This document shows positions 32,417 to 39,943 of a DNA stretch of 64,000 bases, in pieces. Position 1 is the stretch's first letter. The number at the start of each line of letters is the position of its first letter. Position numbers and translations under genes: made by a program. A model generated the notes under the pieces. That model had not been told where the DNA came from. It saw nothing but the letters and a program-made list of their open reading frames with translations, and made no database searches. The stretch is from Candidatus Wolfebacteria bacterium GW2011_GWE2_44_13 (GTDB lineage Bacteria > Patescibacteria > Paceibacteria > UBA6257 > UBA9933): contig LCHW01000002.1 of the NCBI GenBank assembly GCA_001000675.1, positions 103,187 to 167,186 of the forward strand. The letters are read 5' to 3'.

Positions 32417-32743
32417 ATGGCCAAGAAAGAAGAAGCACAATCTAAATTGCGATTACGCGTACGATCGTACGATCACAAGCTTATCGATAACTCGATCAAG
32501 CAGATCGTTGATACGGCGGTTCGAAACGGGGCAGAAATCGTTGGACCAATTCCGTTGCCGACTGAGTTTAAGCGGTACACGGTAAACCGTTCAACATTCG
32601 TCCATAAGACTGCGCGTGAGCAGTTCGAATTGCGAGTTCACAACCGAATCATTGACATCGTTAACCCGAGTCAGAAGATCATCGAGTCGTTGAGCTCTCT
32701 CAATCTCCCTTCTGGGGTAGATATCGAGATCAAAATGAAATAA
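32417..32743 (+). CDS. rpsJ: 30S ribosomal protein S10
   Basis: A 108-residue protein of the 30S head, also the partner of NusB. It has LRLRVRSYDHKLIDNSIKQIVDTAVRNGAEIVGPIPLPT, then RSTFVHKTAREQFELRVHNRIIDI and ...LPSGVDIEIKM. A TTG at 32411 is in frame; ATG 32417 is preferred. L3 and the rest of the S10 operon do not follow; the gene ends at a terminator, so here rpsJ forms the tail of the tuf unit. Confidence 0.96.
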   Translation: MAKKEEAQSKLRLRVRSYDHKLIDNSIKQIVDTAVRNGAEIVGPIPLPTEFKRYTVNRSTFVHKTAREQFELRVHNRIIDIVNPSQKIIESLSSLNLPSGVDIEIKMK

Positions 32744-32790
32744 AGTCAGTAGGTTCTTTACGAACTTATTGATACAGTTTAATCGCTCAA

Positions 32791-32818
32791 AAACACCGGC
32801 CTTAGCCGGTGTTTTTGT
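32791..32818 (+). terminator. Terminator after rpsJ
   Basis: An 8-bp stem (32793-32800 with 32805-32812) followed by a T run. Confidence 0.85.
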
Positions 32819-32850
32819 TTATATTGGAAAACCCATATTCCTGAATTGTC

Positions 32851-32870
32851 ATTCCCGCGGAGGCGGGAAT
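32851..32870. repeat. Dispersed 20-bp palindromic repeat
   Basis: A perfect ATTCCC-8-GGGAAT copy preceded by GTC and followed by CCAGTATTC. Confidence 0.85.
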
Positions 32871-32960
32871 CCAGTATTCGCTAATAAGCTAAAAAGCTTC
32901 CTGTCTATCGAGCTCGCCATGTTTGTATATCGCAGACAACTGTGTTATAGTACAACCAAT

Positions 32961-33689
32961 ATGCGAGAAATTTCCGCGGGTATCATAGCATACCGAAAAA
33001 CTGCGGAGGGCCCTCGTTTTCTAATTTTATATCACGGACACAACTATTGGAATTTCCCAAAAGGGAAAATTGAAAGCGAAGAAAAAAGCTTCCAAACAGC
33101 GGTTCGAGAAGTAAGGGAAGAAACGGGCCTTACGCGAAATGATCTTCGATTTGATGAAAGCTTCAAAACGTCGGAGAACTTCACATTCTGGAGGAATAAG
33201 GAAAAGATCTATAAAACGATCGTTTTTTATCTTGCTGAAACAACTCAGCAACGTATAAAGTTACCGGAGCAAACCGATGCAGAAGGGGAGAAGCATGAAG
33301 GATACGGATGGTTTACCTACAAAGAAGCATTGAAAGTCCTCGTGAAGGAAGATAGCCAACGCGTACTAAAGCAGGCGCATAATTTCTTGCGCAATTTAGA
33401 GGGAATTAAAACTGGTGTTGCCGTGCGACGTCCTCGTCCGCAACGCCCTCCAATGCGACAGCCAGAGCGAGCTCCGCTTGGACAAGTAAGGCCGCAGAGC
33501 GCCGCAGAAAGGCCGGCAGGACAAGTACAAACACCGCGACCACAACAACCCCAGCATGGGCAGCGAAGCCCCTTTCAGCGACGTCCGCAGCCATTTAGAG
33601 GGCAACCAGGGACACAACAACGAAGACCACAACCAAATCATCGACAACCGCAACCAACACGCCCTGCATCGCAACAAACCGGCATATAA
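32961..33689 (+). CDS. Nudix hydrolase with Pro/Arg/Gln-rich tail
   Basis: A 242-residue protein. Residues 1-150 form a Nudix domain of the diadenosine-polyphosphate or MutT type; the box G35-x5-E-x7-REVREETGL is perfect at 35-57. It likely hydrolyses a nucleoside diphosphate linked to another group. The last 85 residues are low-complexity, rich in Pro, Arg and Gln (RRPRPQRPPMRQPERAP), strongly basic and probably disordered; they may bind RNA or nucleic acid. ATG 32961 is chosen because the open frame upstream runs through a dispersed repeat. The terminator overlaps the stop codon. Confidence 0.85.
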   Translation: MREISAGIIAYRKTAEGPRFLILYHGHNYWNFPKGKIESEEKSFQTAVREVREETGLTRNDLRFDESFKTSENFTFWRNKEKIYKTIVFYLAETTQQRIKLPEQTDAEGEKHEGYGWFTYKEALKVLVKEDSQRVLKQAHNFLRNLEGIKTGVAVRRPRPQRPPMRQPERAPLGQVRPQSAAERPAGQVQTPRPQQPQHGQRSPFQRRPQPFRGQPGTQQRRPQPNHRQPQPTRPASQQTGI

Positions 33690-33705
33690 TGTGCCGGTTT
33701 TTGTT
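33676..33705 (+). terminator. Terminator overlapping the Nudix stop
   Basis: A 9-bp stem (33676-33684 with 33692-33700) that includes the stop codon in its loop, then a T run. Confidence 0.75.
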
Positions 33706-33708
33706 GGC

Positions 33709-33747
33709 TTGACATTTTATATACAATAGTGTATAAAATAATCAGCT
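33709..33747 (+). promoter_or_regulatory. Promoter of the 33789 gene
   Basis: TTGACA at 33709-33714, a 17-base spacer, TATAAA at 33732-33737, then ATAATC and AGCTGTTT. The last 14 bases match the minus-strand promoter at 40857. Confidence 0.75.
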
Positions 33748-33788
33748 GTTTGGTATTAATAAATAGAGGAAGAGAAGGAGAAACGAGA

Positions 33789-34379
33789 ATGGAAAGCAAA
33801 AGGAATGTGCGGCTGAGCGCAGTAGCGCTTATGGTGGTGATCGCTATCATCCTGGTGGGCGCATTTGCAGATGGATATCTGTTAACTGCGATAATCGGCG
33901 CAGCGATTGCCGTGATTATCACCGGACTAATGCGAGGGGTTAAAAAACGCAGAGAGGGAGACCTTCGCTTTCGCAGAGAGGAAGACCGGCGCCAGCAGGC
34001 GGAGGCACTCAAGGAATGTATCTTGGGGATTGCCTTAGGGGCGCTTGTTGCTGAGGCGAAACAAAATATCTCCGCGAACAAACTCTCAAGCGGCGAAGCG
34101 GCTGATGGAGTAAGCCGGATTCGTGTTAAGCAAGTCGGCGACTCCATCTTCGCCTACATGGAAGACGGGAGAAGTTCACTCGCTCTTGCTGTGGGCGGGC
34201 GAGGGCATTACGTCCTGCAATTTGCTGTACGGGAAAAAGACGGGCAGATAGAAATCGAGGTGAATACTGCCTCATACACTGTCCCGTCGGAATATTTTAA
34301 TGGCAGCCAATACCATTTGGCAATTATGGAGGGTGTTCACCACGTGCACTTCTTCCGCCTTTTCCCCGAACCCTCCTAA
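33789..34379 (+). CDS. Two-helix membrane orphan, paralogue 1
   Basis: A 196-residue protein. Two adjacent hydrophobic helices lie near the N-terminus (VALMVVIAIILVGAFADG and LLTAIIGAAIAVIITGLM), then a strongly charged helix (KKRREGDLRFRREEDRRQQ). A soluble domain with the block IRVKQVGDSIFAYMEDG, and YVLQFAVREKDGQIEIEV, completes it. It is paralogous to the next gene (VQRIEDSIIAYSKD, SVRPEEEEGRGIEV). The start is chosen at ATG 33789 behind AAGGAG. Family not recognised; the soluble domain faces the cytoplasm if the positive-inside rule holds. Confidence 0.75.
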   Translation: MESKRNVRLSAVALMVVIAIILVGAFADGYLLTAIIGAAIAVIITGLMRGVKKRREGDLRFRREEDRRQQAEALKECILGIALGALVAEAKQNISANKLSSGEAADGVSRIRVKQVGDSIFAYMEDGRSSLALAVGGRGHYVLQFAVREKDGQIEIEVNTASYTVPSEYFNGSQYHLAIMEGVHHVHFFRLFPEPS

Positions 34380-34391
34380 GCGAACAGGAGT

Positions 34392-34419
34392 AGGCCGCCT
34401 CTCGAAGGCGGCCTTTTTT
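34392..34419 (+). terminator. Terminator after the 33789 gene
   Basis: A 9-bp stem (34392-34400 with 34406-34414) followed by a T run. Confidence 0.85.
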
Positions 34420-34429
34420 ACGAAAAAAG

Positions 34430-34468
34430 TTGACATGACGGGTAAAATAAATTATTACATAAGTAGCT
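34430..34468 (+). promoter_or_regulatory. Promoter of the 34498 gene
   Basis: TTGACA at 34430-34435, a 17-base spacer, TATTAC at 34453-34458, then ATAAGT and AGCTGTTT. Confidence 0.7.
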
Positions 34469-34497
34469 GTTTATTTTATCAAGCGAAGGAGATAGCG

Positions 34498-35124
34498 ATG
34501 AAGAGTGCTGAAGTGAAAACGTGGAGAATTATCGGTCTCGTTATATTGTTCAGCGGGAGTGGCATACTGGCAGGAATTGGCATGGGGATTGGATTCATAC
34601 AGGAGTATTCGATAATCATCTTCTATGCGATGTTTGCAGTGTCGATGGCTGTCGGAATTGCCATAGCCGTCAGGGCTAATCTTAAGGGCAGTAAAAAGCC
34701 GTTGAAGAATCGCGCTGCCGAAGCGAAGGAGGTGGAATTTCAACGGCGAGAGGCACTGCGGGATGAGTTTTTACCTATTGCGCATAGTATGCTCACACAC
34801 GTCGCTGCAGAAAATTTCGAGCGAACCAAGCGCCGTGCCAGTGTCGTAGCCGAAGACGTACAGGCCGTGACCGTCCAAAGAATAGAGGATTCAATTATCG
34901 CCTATAGCAAAGATGACTTAGGTCCCGATACTGTGCTTTCTGGCGTACATGGGCGGCCGGTATTATTAATGTCCGTGCGACCAGAGGAAGAGGAGGGGAG
35001 AGGGATCGAAGTGTTCCTCGGTGGATATGAAAATGACCCGATGTTCTTTTCTATCTATCATCGTTGGGATGCGCTGAAGGTTGCGACTGAGTATCTCGAG
35101 AAGTTCGATCTTCTAGAAACCTAG
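34498..35124 (+). CDS. Two-helix membrane orphan, paralogue 2
   Basis: A 208-residue paralogue of the preceding gene with the same plan: two membrane helices (IIGLVILFSGSGILAGIGMG and IIIFYAMFAVSMAVGIAIAV), a Lys/Arg-rich linker, a helix, and the soluble domain with RIEDSIIAYSKD and GRPVLLMSVRPE. Start ATG 34498 follows GCGAAGGAG. It has its own promoter and terminator, so the pair arose by duplication of a whole expression unit, as with the 4831/5409 pair. Function unknown. Confidence 0.75.
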   Translation: MKSAEVKTWRIIGLVILFSGSGILAGIGMGIGFIQEYSIIIFYAMFAVSMAVGIAIAVRANLKGSKKPLKNRAAEAKEVEFQRREALRDEFLPIAHSMLTHVAAENFERTKRRASVVAEDVQAVTVQRIEDSIIAYSKDDLGPDTVLSGVHGRPVLLMSVRPEEEEGRGIEVFLGGYENDPMFFSIYHRWDALKVATEYLEKFDLLET

Positions 35125-35137
35125 CAGTAAGGAAAAC

Positions 35138-35166
35138 AAGGGCCGTCATACGACGGCCCTTTTTTG
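35138..35166 (+). terminator. Terminator after the 34498 gene
   Basis: A 9-bp stem (35139-35147 with 35152-35160) followed by a T run. Confidence 0.85.
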
Positions 35167-35183
35167 TATTTAGGATAGGGCTA

Positions 35184-35208
35184 AAAAACCGCCTTTCGGC
35201 GGTTTTTA
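35184..35208. terminator. Terminator of rplT
   Basis: An 8-bp stem (35186-35193 with 35198-35205) with T runs on both strands, directly after rplT on the minus strand. Confidence 0.8.
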
Positions 35209-35211
35209 TAC

Positions 35212-35556
35212 TTATTTTGCTTTGTTTACAATCTGTGCAAATGTATTCGGTGCGGTCTTTGCAATTTCCGAGAGAACCTTTCGATCCAACTGGATGTTTG
35301 CCTTGTTAAGACCATCAATGAACTTGCCATAGGTAGTTCCTAATGCGCGAACAGCTGCGTTGATCTGAACAACCCAAAGGGCTCGGTAATCTCGCTTTTT
35401 CTGCTTGCGTCCTTGGAAAGCGTGACTCCAAGCGTGAAGCAAAGCTTCCTTAGCTGCACGTTCTTTGGTCTTGCGTCCCCATTTGAATCCCTTCACATAG
35501 GTAAGCAGCTTTTCTCGTTTTTTGTGGGCGGTAACGCCTCGTTTTACTCGTGTCAT
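35212..35556 (-). CDS. rplT: 50S ribosomal protein L20
   Basis: A 114-residue early assembly protein of the large subunit. It has TRVKRGVTAHKKREKLLTYVKGFKWGRKT, then YRALWVVQINAAVRALGTTYGKFIDGLNKANIQLDRKVLSEIA, the classical L20 blocks. Last gene of infC-rpmI-rplT, the conserved order. In other bacteria L20 represses this operon by binding its leader; no such leader is assigned here. Confidence 0.97.
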   Translation of the reverse strand: MTRVKRGVTAHKKREKLLTYVKGFKWGRKTKERAAKEALLHAWSHAFQGRKQKKRDYRALWVVQINAAVRALGTTYGKFIDGLNKANIQLDRKVLSEIAKTAPNTFAQIVNKAK

Positions 35557-35625
35557 GTTTCTGAATGGTATATATGTTTCGCTAGGGGAGAGCTACCGGG
35601 CGCTACCTTTGTGAAACATATAGAA

Positions 35626-35796
35626 TTACATATTTTGTTTGATCAATGATGCTGCGCCTCCGAGGATTCGCATATTTGCCTTGCGGCGCATTTGGTTTGA
35701 GCTTTTGCGCGATCGGTTGTGTCCGAGGCCCATTGCTCTGTGGAGAACTTTACCGGTTGGGGTAATTCTCAATCGCTTTGAGATAGTCTTTTTCAT
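35626..35796 (-). CDS. rpmI: 50S ribosomal protein L35
   Basis: A 56-residue basic protein, MKKTISKRLRITPTGKVLHR, then MGLGHNRSRKSSNQMRRKANMRIL. It aligns with the L35 pattern (KRFKVTGSGKI...GKRH..KKSS..KR.LR) but is about 8 residues short at the N-terminus. The in-frame upstream ATG (35826) would add a non-L35 sequence and is not used. It lies between infC and rplT. Confidence 0.92.
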   Translation of the reverse strand: MKKTISKRLRITPTGKVLHRAMGLGHNRSRKSSNQMRRKANMRILGGAASLIKQNM

Positions 35797-35916
35797 GCCA
35801 GTGTTATTTATAAACGCAGTGAACAATGGCCAGCATTGAGCACCCCGCCGCCGTTAGCTTTTCGTAGCTACGTTAGTTTAGTATTTATATCAGATATAAT
35901 TTCGTTTTTCAATCCC

Positions 35917-36423
35917 TTACTTCTTGGTAATTTGCGTCAGAAGCCCTCTGCCGCCAAATTTAGGCGGAACGATGATTTTGTACTCAAAGGTGATCATACC
36001 AAGGAATTCGTTCAGCCGTTGCTGAGCCCACTCCCTGTTGTACTTCTCACGTCCTTTAAGCACAAGCATAATCTCTACCTTGTGGCCATCGTTCACGAAT
36101 TTATCGATCTGTTTGATCTTTATTTCCATGTCGTTTTTGGCCGCGCGAGCGCCGAATCTGATTTGCTTCAGCTCGCTCGTCTTTTGCAAGGCGCGCTGCT
36201 TCTTCATTTCCTTCTCTCGCTGGTACCGGAACTTGTCGTAATCAATGATTTTTGCGACAGGTGGTTTTGCGTTAGGAGCTATCTCAATAAGGTCAAGCTC
36301 TTTCTCGCTCGCAATGCGAAGCGCTTCCGTTAGAGAGAATATACCGAGAAATTCTCCTTGTTCGTCAACGACGCGCAATTCCGGTGATTTAATTTGATGA
36401 TTGAGTCGAAGGGGTTGTTCCAA
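35917..36423 (-). CDS. infC: Translation initiation factor IF-3 (TTG start)
   Basis: Keeps ribosomal subunits apart and checks the initiator tRNA; 168 residues, both domains present. The N-domain has NHQIKSPELRVVDEQGEFLGIFSLTEALRIA. The linker is the basic YDKFRYQREKEMKKQR. The C-domain has IRFGARAAKNDMEIKIKQIDKFVNDGHKVEIMLVLKGRE. No ATG or GTG is available: an in-frame TAA lies 15 bases upstream, and the only standard start is TTG 36423 without a clear Shine-Dalgarno sequence. infC uses a rare start codon (AUU) in E. coli for autoregulation, so this may be meaningful. Confidence 0.95.
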   Translation of the reverse strand: MEQPLRLNHQIKSPELRVVDEQGEFLGIFSLTEALRIASEKELDLIEIAPNAKPPVAKIIDYDKFRYQREKEMKKQRALQKTSELKQIRFGARAAKNDMEIKIKQIDKFVNDGHKVEIMLVLKGREKYNREWAQQRLNEFLGMITFEYKIIVPPKFGGRGLLTQITKK

Positions 36424-36455
36424 AGCGGTGCTTGGTTAATGGATGAATAATAATG

Positions 36456-36794
36456 TGGAGATGAGGAGAATTGAACTCCCGTCCAAAAGAAGTATTGAAG
36501 AACATCTACAGACATAGTCGGGTTGTTGTAAAACAGAAGCAGAAAATCCGACGAATCGCCTCTGAGTTTGCCGATTTGAATCTCGCTGAGAAACCTACGG
36601 CACGGGTTCTAAGCCAGCTTGAGTGTTGATGCCGCGTTCACTCTACAAGCTTCGAGTGAGGCGACACTGCATTACGCGAAAGCGAACGCAGGAACTGCTG
36701 TTTTGTTGGCAGTTATTGGTTTTTGCCAAGTTGCGGTGTGGCGACCGGTCTGCAGTTTTTCAATGAACATCTAGTGTCTAAGCCTGCCATCCCC
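36456..36794 (-). ncRNA. ssrA: Transfer-messenger RNA
   Basis: tmRNA for rescue of stalled ribosomes, about 339 nt. The acceptor stem pairs 36788-36794 (GGGGATG on the minus strand) with 36457-36463 (CATCTCC), 7 bp with one G-U. A T-arm with GGTTCAA-like GAGTTCAATTCTC lies at the 3' end. The tag frame at 36672-36710 reads ANKTAVPAFAFA then TAA. CCA is not encoded. It lies 12 bases from smpB, its protein partner. Confidence 0.93.
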
Positions 36795-36806
36795 ATACAG
36801 AATATA

Positions 36807-37244
36807 TTAGAAGCCCTCCTTGCGGACTTGCTTCCAATCATCACGTTTTTTAATGGCTTCGCGCTTATCGTGCTCTTTTCGACTCTTTGCGAGACCGATA
36901 AGAACCTTAATTCGCTGGTTCTTAGTATATACTTTAAGGGGCACTAATGTCAACCCACGTTCGTCTATTTTCCCTGTTAAATACTTGATTTCTTTGCGGG
37001 TAAGGAGGAGGCGGCGAGAGCGTGTAGGGTTGTAATCCGCGGGTGCATTTTTCGGTTGGTAGGGCGGAATATCCGAGTTAAGAAGGGAAGCACCGTTTCC
37101 ACGAATAATGACGTAGGTACTAGAAAGATTCATGCGGCCATGTTTGACCGCTTGCACCTCAGTTCCGAGGAGCTCAATGCCACACTCGAAAGTCTCGAGA
37201 ATCTCGTAGTCAAAATGGGCACGCTTATTCTCAATAGGGGACAT
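36807..37244 (-). CDS. smpB: SsrA-binding protein SmpB
   Basis: Binds tmRNA and brings it to stalled ribosomes; about 145 residues. It has ENKRAHFDYEILETFECGIELLGTEVQAVKHGRMNL, then LLLTRKEIKYLTGKIDERGLTLVPLKVY and KVLIGLAKSRKEHDKREAIKKRD, the basic tail that enters the mRNA channel. ATG 37244 follows AAGGA; an upstream ATG at 37256 is an alternative with a poor site. Directly upstream of ssrA on the same strand. Confidence 0.96.
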   Translation of the reverse strand: MSPIENKRAHFDYEILETFECGIELLGTEVQAVKHGRMNLSSTYVIIRGNGASLLNSDIPPYQPKNAPADYNPTRSRRLLLTRKEIKYLTGKIDERGLTLVPLKVYTKNQRIKVLIGLAKSRKEHDKREAIKKRDDWKQVRKEGF

Positions 37245-37302
37245 GTATTCCTTCATACCTGGGCAGCTTCTTATAATAAAGAGTATATGGGTAATGGCGT
37301 AT

Positions 37303-37330
37303 AAAAAAAAGGGCGCTCTCGCGAGCGCCC
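37303..37330 (-). terminator. Terminator of the 37348 gene
   Basis: An 8-bp stem (37311-37318 with 37323-37330) with an eight-T run on the minus strand. Confidence 0.85.
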
Positions 37331-37347
37331 AACCCCCAGAATGCTTG

Positions 37348-37539
37348 CTAAAATGAGAGGGCTTTTAGGGCGGTGCTCACCTGGGTATGAGTTTGGGCAG
37401 CCCCACATGTGCAGGGCCCGTGGTAATCCGGGTCGAGGTCGACCATGCAATTGGGGGAGTGCTTCGTATTTATCCCCTCAATTGCGACCTTTGCTCGGAC
37501 CATCTTCTCAATGAGTTTAATCTCGTCGGGTGTCGCCAT
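37348..37539 (-). CDS. Very small Cys-containing orphan protein
   Basis: A 63-residue protein, MATPDEIKLIEKMVRAKVAIEG followed by a loop with HSPNC and HGPCTCG, then a C-terminal helix. The three Cys and two His could bind a metal such as zinc. The ATG follows GGAGG at ideal spacing, with its own consensus promoter and terminator. The unit is of the same type as the other orphan genes. Family not recognised. Confidence 0.75.
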   Translation of the reverse strand: MATPDEIKLIEKMVRAKVAIEGINTKHSPNCMVDLDPDYHGPCTCGAAQTHTQVSTALKALSF

Positions 37540-37564
37540 TGCGTTACCTCCGTAAAAGTGATGA

Positions 37565-37603
37565 TGCTAAATAGTAAATACCATTGTTTATAATTTTTGT
37601 CAA
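37565..37603 (-). promoter_or_regulatory. Promoter of the 37348 gene
   Basis: Minus strand TTGACA (37598-37603), a 17-base spacer, TATTTA (37575-37580), then six bases and AGCA. Confidence 0.7.
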
Positions 37604-37643
37604 TATTTAATTTACGCATTGTTTCCGCTACACTACTAAAGAA

Positions 37644-39341
37644 ATGATACGCAATGAGCTAGAACAATACTTGCGAAAGGCAGTGCCTGACGCAGAAACA
37701 ATAGAGCTAACTATCCCTGAACACGCACAGTTCGGGCATTTTACGACCAATATCGCATTGCGCTTGGCAAAAGCACGCGGAAAGAGCCCGATGGATGTTG
37801 CCGAAGAGATTGCAGAAAAGCTGCGAACAGTTGCCCCTGAGGGATTTTTTGCAAATATAGAGATAGTTCGACCAGGGTTTGTGAACATATGGATAGCCAC
37901 AGGAACGATTCAAAACAGCTTCAAAGAAATAAATGAAGCAAAAAATAATTGGGGCAAGCCTACAACCATAGAGAAGCAAACAGTTGTGATCGATTATTCT
38001 GGGCCAAATATTGCAAAGCCGATGGGGGTAGGACATTTGCGCTCAACCGTCATAGGACAAGCACTCTATAACATATTTACGTTTGCAGGCTGGAATGCTA
38101 TTGGGGACAATCATTTAGGGGACTGGGGTAAGCAGTTCGGCGTATTGATTGCAGCATATAAAGAAGACGGAAAGCCCGAGGATATTTCGATTGATTATTT
38201 GGTTGGTTTATATGTTGCGTATAGCACGCGCATGAAAGATGTTGCGGCCGGCGGAGCCGAGCTTGGAGAGGCTGCACGGCGTGAGGTTAAAAAGTTGCAA
38301 GACGGGGATGAAGAGAATCTCGCAATATGGAAGAAATTCTATGCGATTAGTATTGAAGAGTTTAAGCGCATGTACAACATGCTCGGCGTTTCTTTTGACC
38401 ACACGCTCGGGGAAAGCTATTACAATAGTCAGCTGGAAGGAATTGTAAAAGTTGCACTTGAAAAAAATGTTGCCATAGAAAGTGAGGGCGCAATTGTTAT
38501 CCCTATTGAGGGGATAGAAGCCCCGATGATCATTCGTAAGTCTGATGGTGCGTATCTCTATCCGACAACAGACATCGCAACAATTAAACACAGAATCAAT
38601 GAGTTTAAAGCGGATTGCATGCTCTATGTCGTGGGCAACGAGCAGGCGATGCATTTTGAGCAGTTGTTTAGTGCAGTAAAAAAGCTGGGTATCGTTACCG
38701 ATCAAAAACTTGCACATATAAAATTTGGACTCATGCTTGGTGAAGACATGAAAAAGTTTTCAACACGCGCAGGGAAAACAGTTTCATTACTTGGATTACT
38801 AGAAGAAGCAATTGCACGAGCAAAGAAAGTAGTGGATGAAAAACAGCCAGACCTTTCGGAAGAGGAGCGGCAGAAGATTGCTGAAGTTGTTGGTATCGGT
38901 GCGGTAAAATACAATGACCTTTCGCAGAATAGGCAATCTGATATTGTATTCAACTGGGACCGCATGCTGAATTTTGAAGGAAATTCAGGACCCTATTTGC
39001 AATATACTTATGCACGATTAAAAAGCATTTTACGAAAGGCGGAGAATATATCGACTTGCGATGTCGATAATTTAAAAGATGAAACAGAGTTGCAAGTAAT
39101 CATGCGCTTGCAGGAATTTCCAGAAGTTATAGAAAGTATTACAAAACAATATTTTCCACACTACCTTACGGATTATCTCTATACATTAGCAAAAGATACG
39201 AATGCTATGTATCAAAAAATGCCGGTATTAAAAGCAGAAGAGAACGAACGCAACGCGCGCCTTGCGCTTATCGCAGCAGCAGCACAAACCCTAAAGACAG
39301 GCTTAGAGTTGCTTGGTATAAAAACGTTGGAGCAGATGTAA
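37644..39341 (+). CDS. argS: Arginyl-tRNA synthetase
   Basis: Class I synthetase that charges tRNA-Arg; 565 residues. The N-terminal additional domain has EHAQFGHFTTNIAL. The HIGH-type motif is in YSGPNIAKPMGVGHLRSTVIG (about residues 118-138). The catalytic core has GDNHLGDWGKQFG and YPTTDIATIKHR. LGEDMKKFSTRAGKTVSL is the KMSK-equivalent. The C-terminal anticodon-binding helices run to ALIAAAAQTLKTGLELLGI. Length and order are normal. Confidence 0.97.
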   Translation: MIRNELEQYLRKAVPDAETIELTIPEHAQFGHFTTNIALRLAKARGKSPMDVAEEIAEKLRTVAPEGFFANIEIVRPGFVNIWIATGTIQNSFKEINEAKNNWGKPTTIEKQTVVIDYSGPNIAKPMGVGHLRSTVIGQALYNIFTFAGWNAIGDNHLGDWGKQFGVLIAAYKEDGKPEDISIDYLVGLYVAYSTRMKDVAAGGAELGEAARREVKKLQDGDEENLAIWKKFYAISIEEFKRMYNMLGVSFDHTLGESYYNSQLEGIVKVALEKNVAIESEGAIVIPIEGIEAPMIIRKSDGAYLYPTTDIATIKHRINEFKADCMLYVVGNEQAMHFEQLFSAVKKLGIVTDQKLAHIKFGLMLGEDMKKFSTRAGKTVSLLGLLEEAIARAKKVVDEKQPDLSEEERQKIAEVVGIGAVKYNDLSQNRQSDIVFNWDRMLNFEGNSGPYLQYTYARLKSILRKAENISTCDVDNLKDETELQVIMRLQEFPEVIESITKQYFPHYLTDYLYTLAKDTNAMYQKMPVLKAEENERNARLALIAAAAQTLKTGLELLGIKTLEQM

Positions 39342-39354
39342 AATTTATATTGTC

Positions 39355-39374
39355 ATTCCCGCGAAGACGGGAAT
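39355..39374. repeat. Dispersed 20-bp palindromic repeat
   Basis: An ATTCCC-8-GGGAAT copy (middle GCGAAGAC) 13 bases after the argS stop. Confidence 0.8.
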
Positions 39375-39388
39375 CTAGAGTGTAAAAC

Positions 39389-39415
39389 AAAAAAAGCCCG
39401 CGCAAGCGGGCTTTT
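39389..39415. terminator. Bidirectional terminator between argS and the 39439 gene
   Basis: A 7-bp stem (39395-39401 with 39406-39412) with A and T runs on either side. Confidence 0.75.
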
Positions 39416-39438
39416 AAGTAGAACGAGAAAACAGGAGG

Positions 39439-39825
39439 TTAAAGTGCAACCAGAACATCTTCTGGAGGAATGCGAACGCCGAAGACCTCATTGCGGCCAC
39501 ATTCGTCCGAAGTGGTCCATGTGATACTTTTCCCGGGCGGGAGCGTGTCGAGAACCACTGTACCTCCGCCTTGGACATATTTGTATCCGTTATGAATTGC
39601 GTAGGCCCAGACATTCTCCACGGTAAATTGCACAGCGTAAGCAACGCCTCCAAGAGGGCAGTTGTCGTCTTGATCTGCAGGGGTACACTTATCGCGCGGG
39701 GCGATAATTGCCGCATAGAGAAATGGTCTCATGACTTCGGTCTTTGCCAGAAAAAGAGTAACCCATCCTTCGGGCAAGTTAATAAGCTTCTTTTGATCGG
39801 GGTTGACTCTCAAATTTTTAAACAC
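39439..39825 (-). CDS. Tandem orphan family member 1
   Basis: A 128-residue protein of a three-member local family. The shared start is MFxNLRV-----LPEGWxTxFLAxxxxMxxxxxFxAxIxP. This copy continues with CTPADQDDNCPLGGVAYAVQ, VENVWAYAIHNGYKYVQGGGTVV and a C-terminal VRIPPEDVLVAL. It begins with GTG behind GGAGG. No signal peptide or membrane helix is present; the predicted fold is mostly beta. Its own promoter and terminator. Function unknown. Confidence 0.7.
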   Translation of the reverse strand: MFKNLRVNPDQKKLINLPEGWVTLFLAKTEVMRPFLYAAIIAPRDKCTPADQDDNCPLGGVAYAVQFTVENVWAYAIHNGYKYVQGGGTVVLDTLPPGKSITWTTSDECGRNEVFGVRIPPEDVLVAL

Positions 39826-39856
39826 GGCAATACCTCCAATTCCTTAGTTGTGAGTA

Positions 39857-39895
39857 GCTAATTACTACATAGCAATTTATAAATGAAGTGTCAAA
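39857..39895 (-). promoter_or_regulatory. Promoter of the 39439 gene
   Basis: Minus strand TTGACA (39890-39895), a 17-base spacer, TATGTA (39867-39872), then six bases and AGCTACTCACAA. The spacer starts CTTCATTTATA as in the next promoter. Confidence 0.7.
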
Positions 39896-39923
39896 TAAAA
39901 AGCCCCGCACAGTGCGGAGCTTT
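39896..39923 (-). terminator. Terminator of the 39944 gene
   Basis: The stem (about 39902-39909 with 39914-39922) has one mismatch, with a T-rich tail on the minus strand. A CTCCCGTTATCCC box precedes it. Confidence 0.6.
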
Positions 39924-39943
39924 CGGGATAACGGGAGAGGAGG

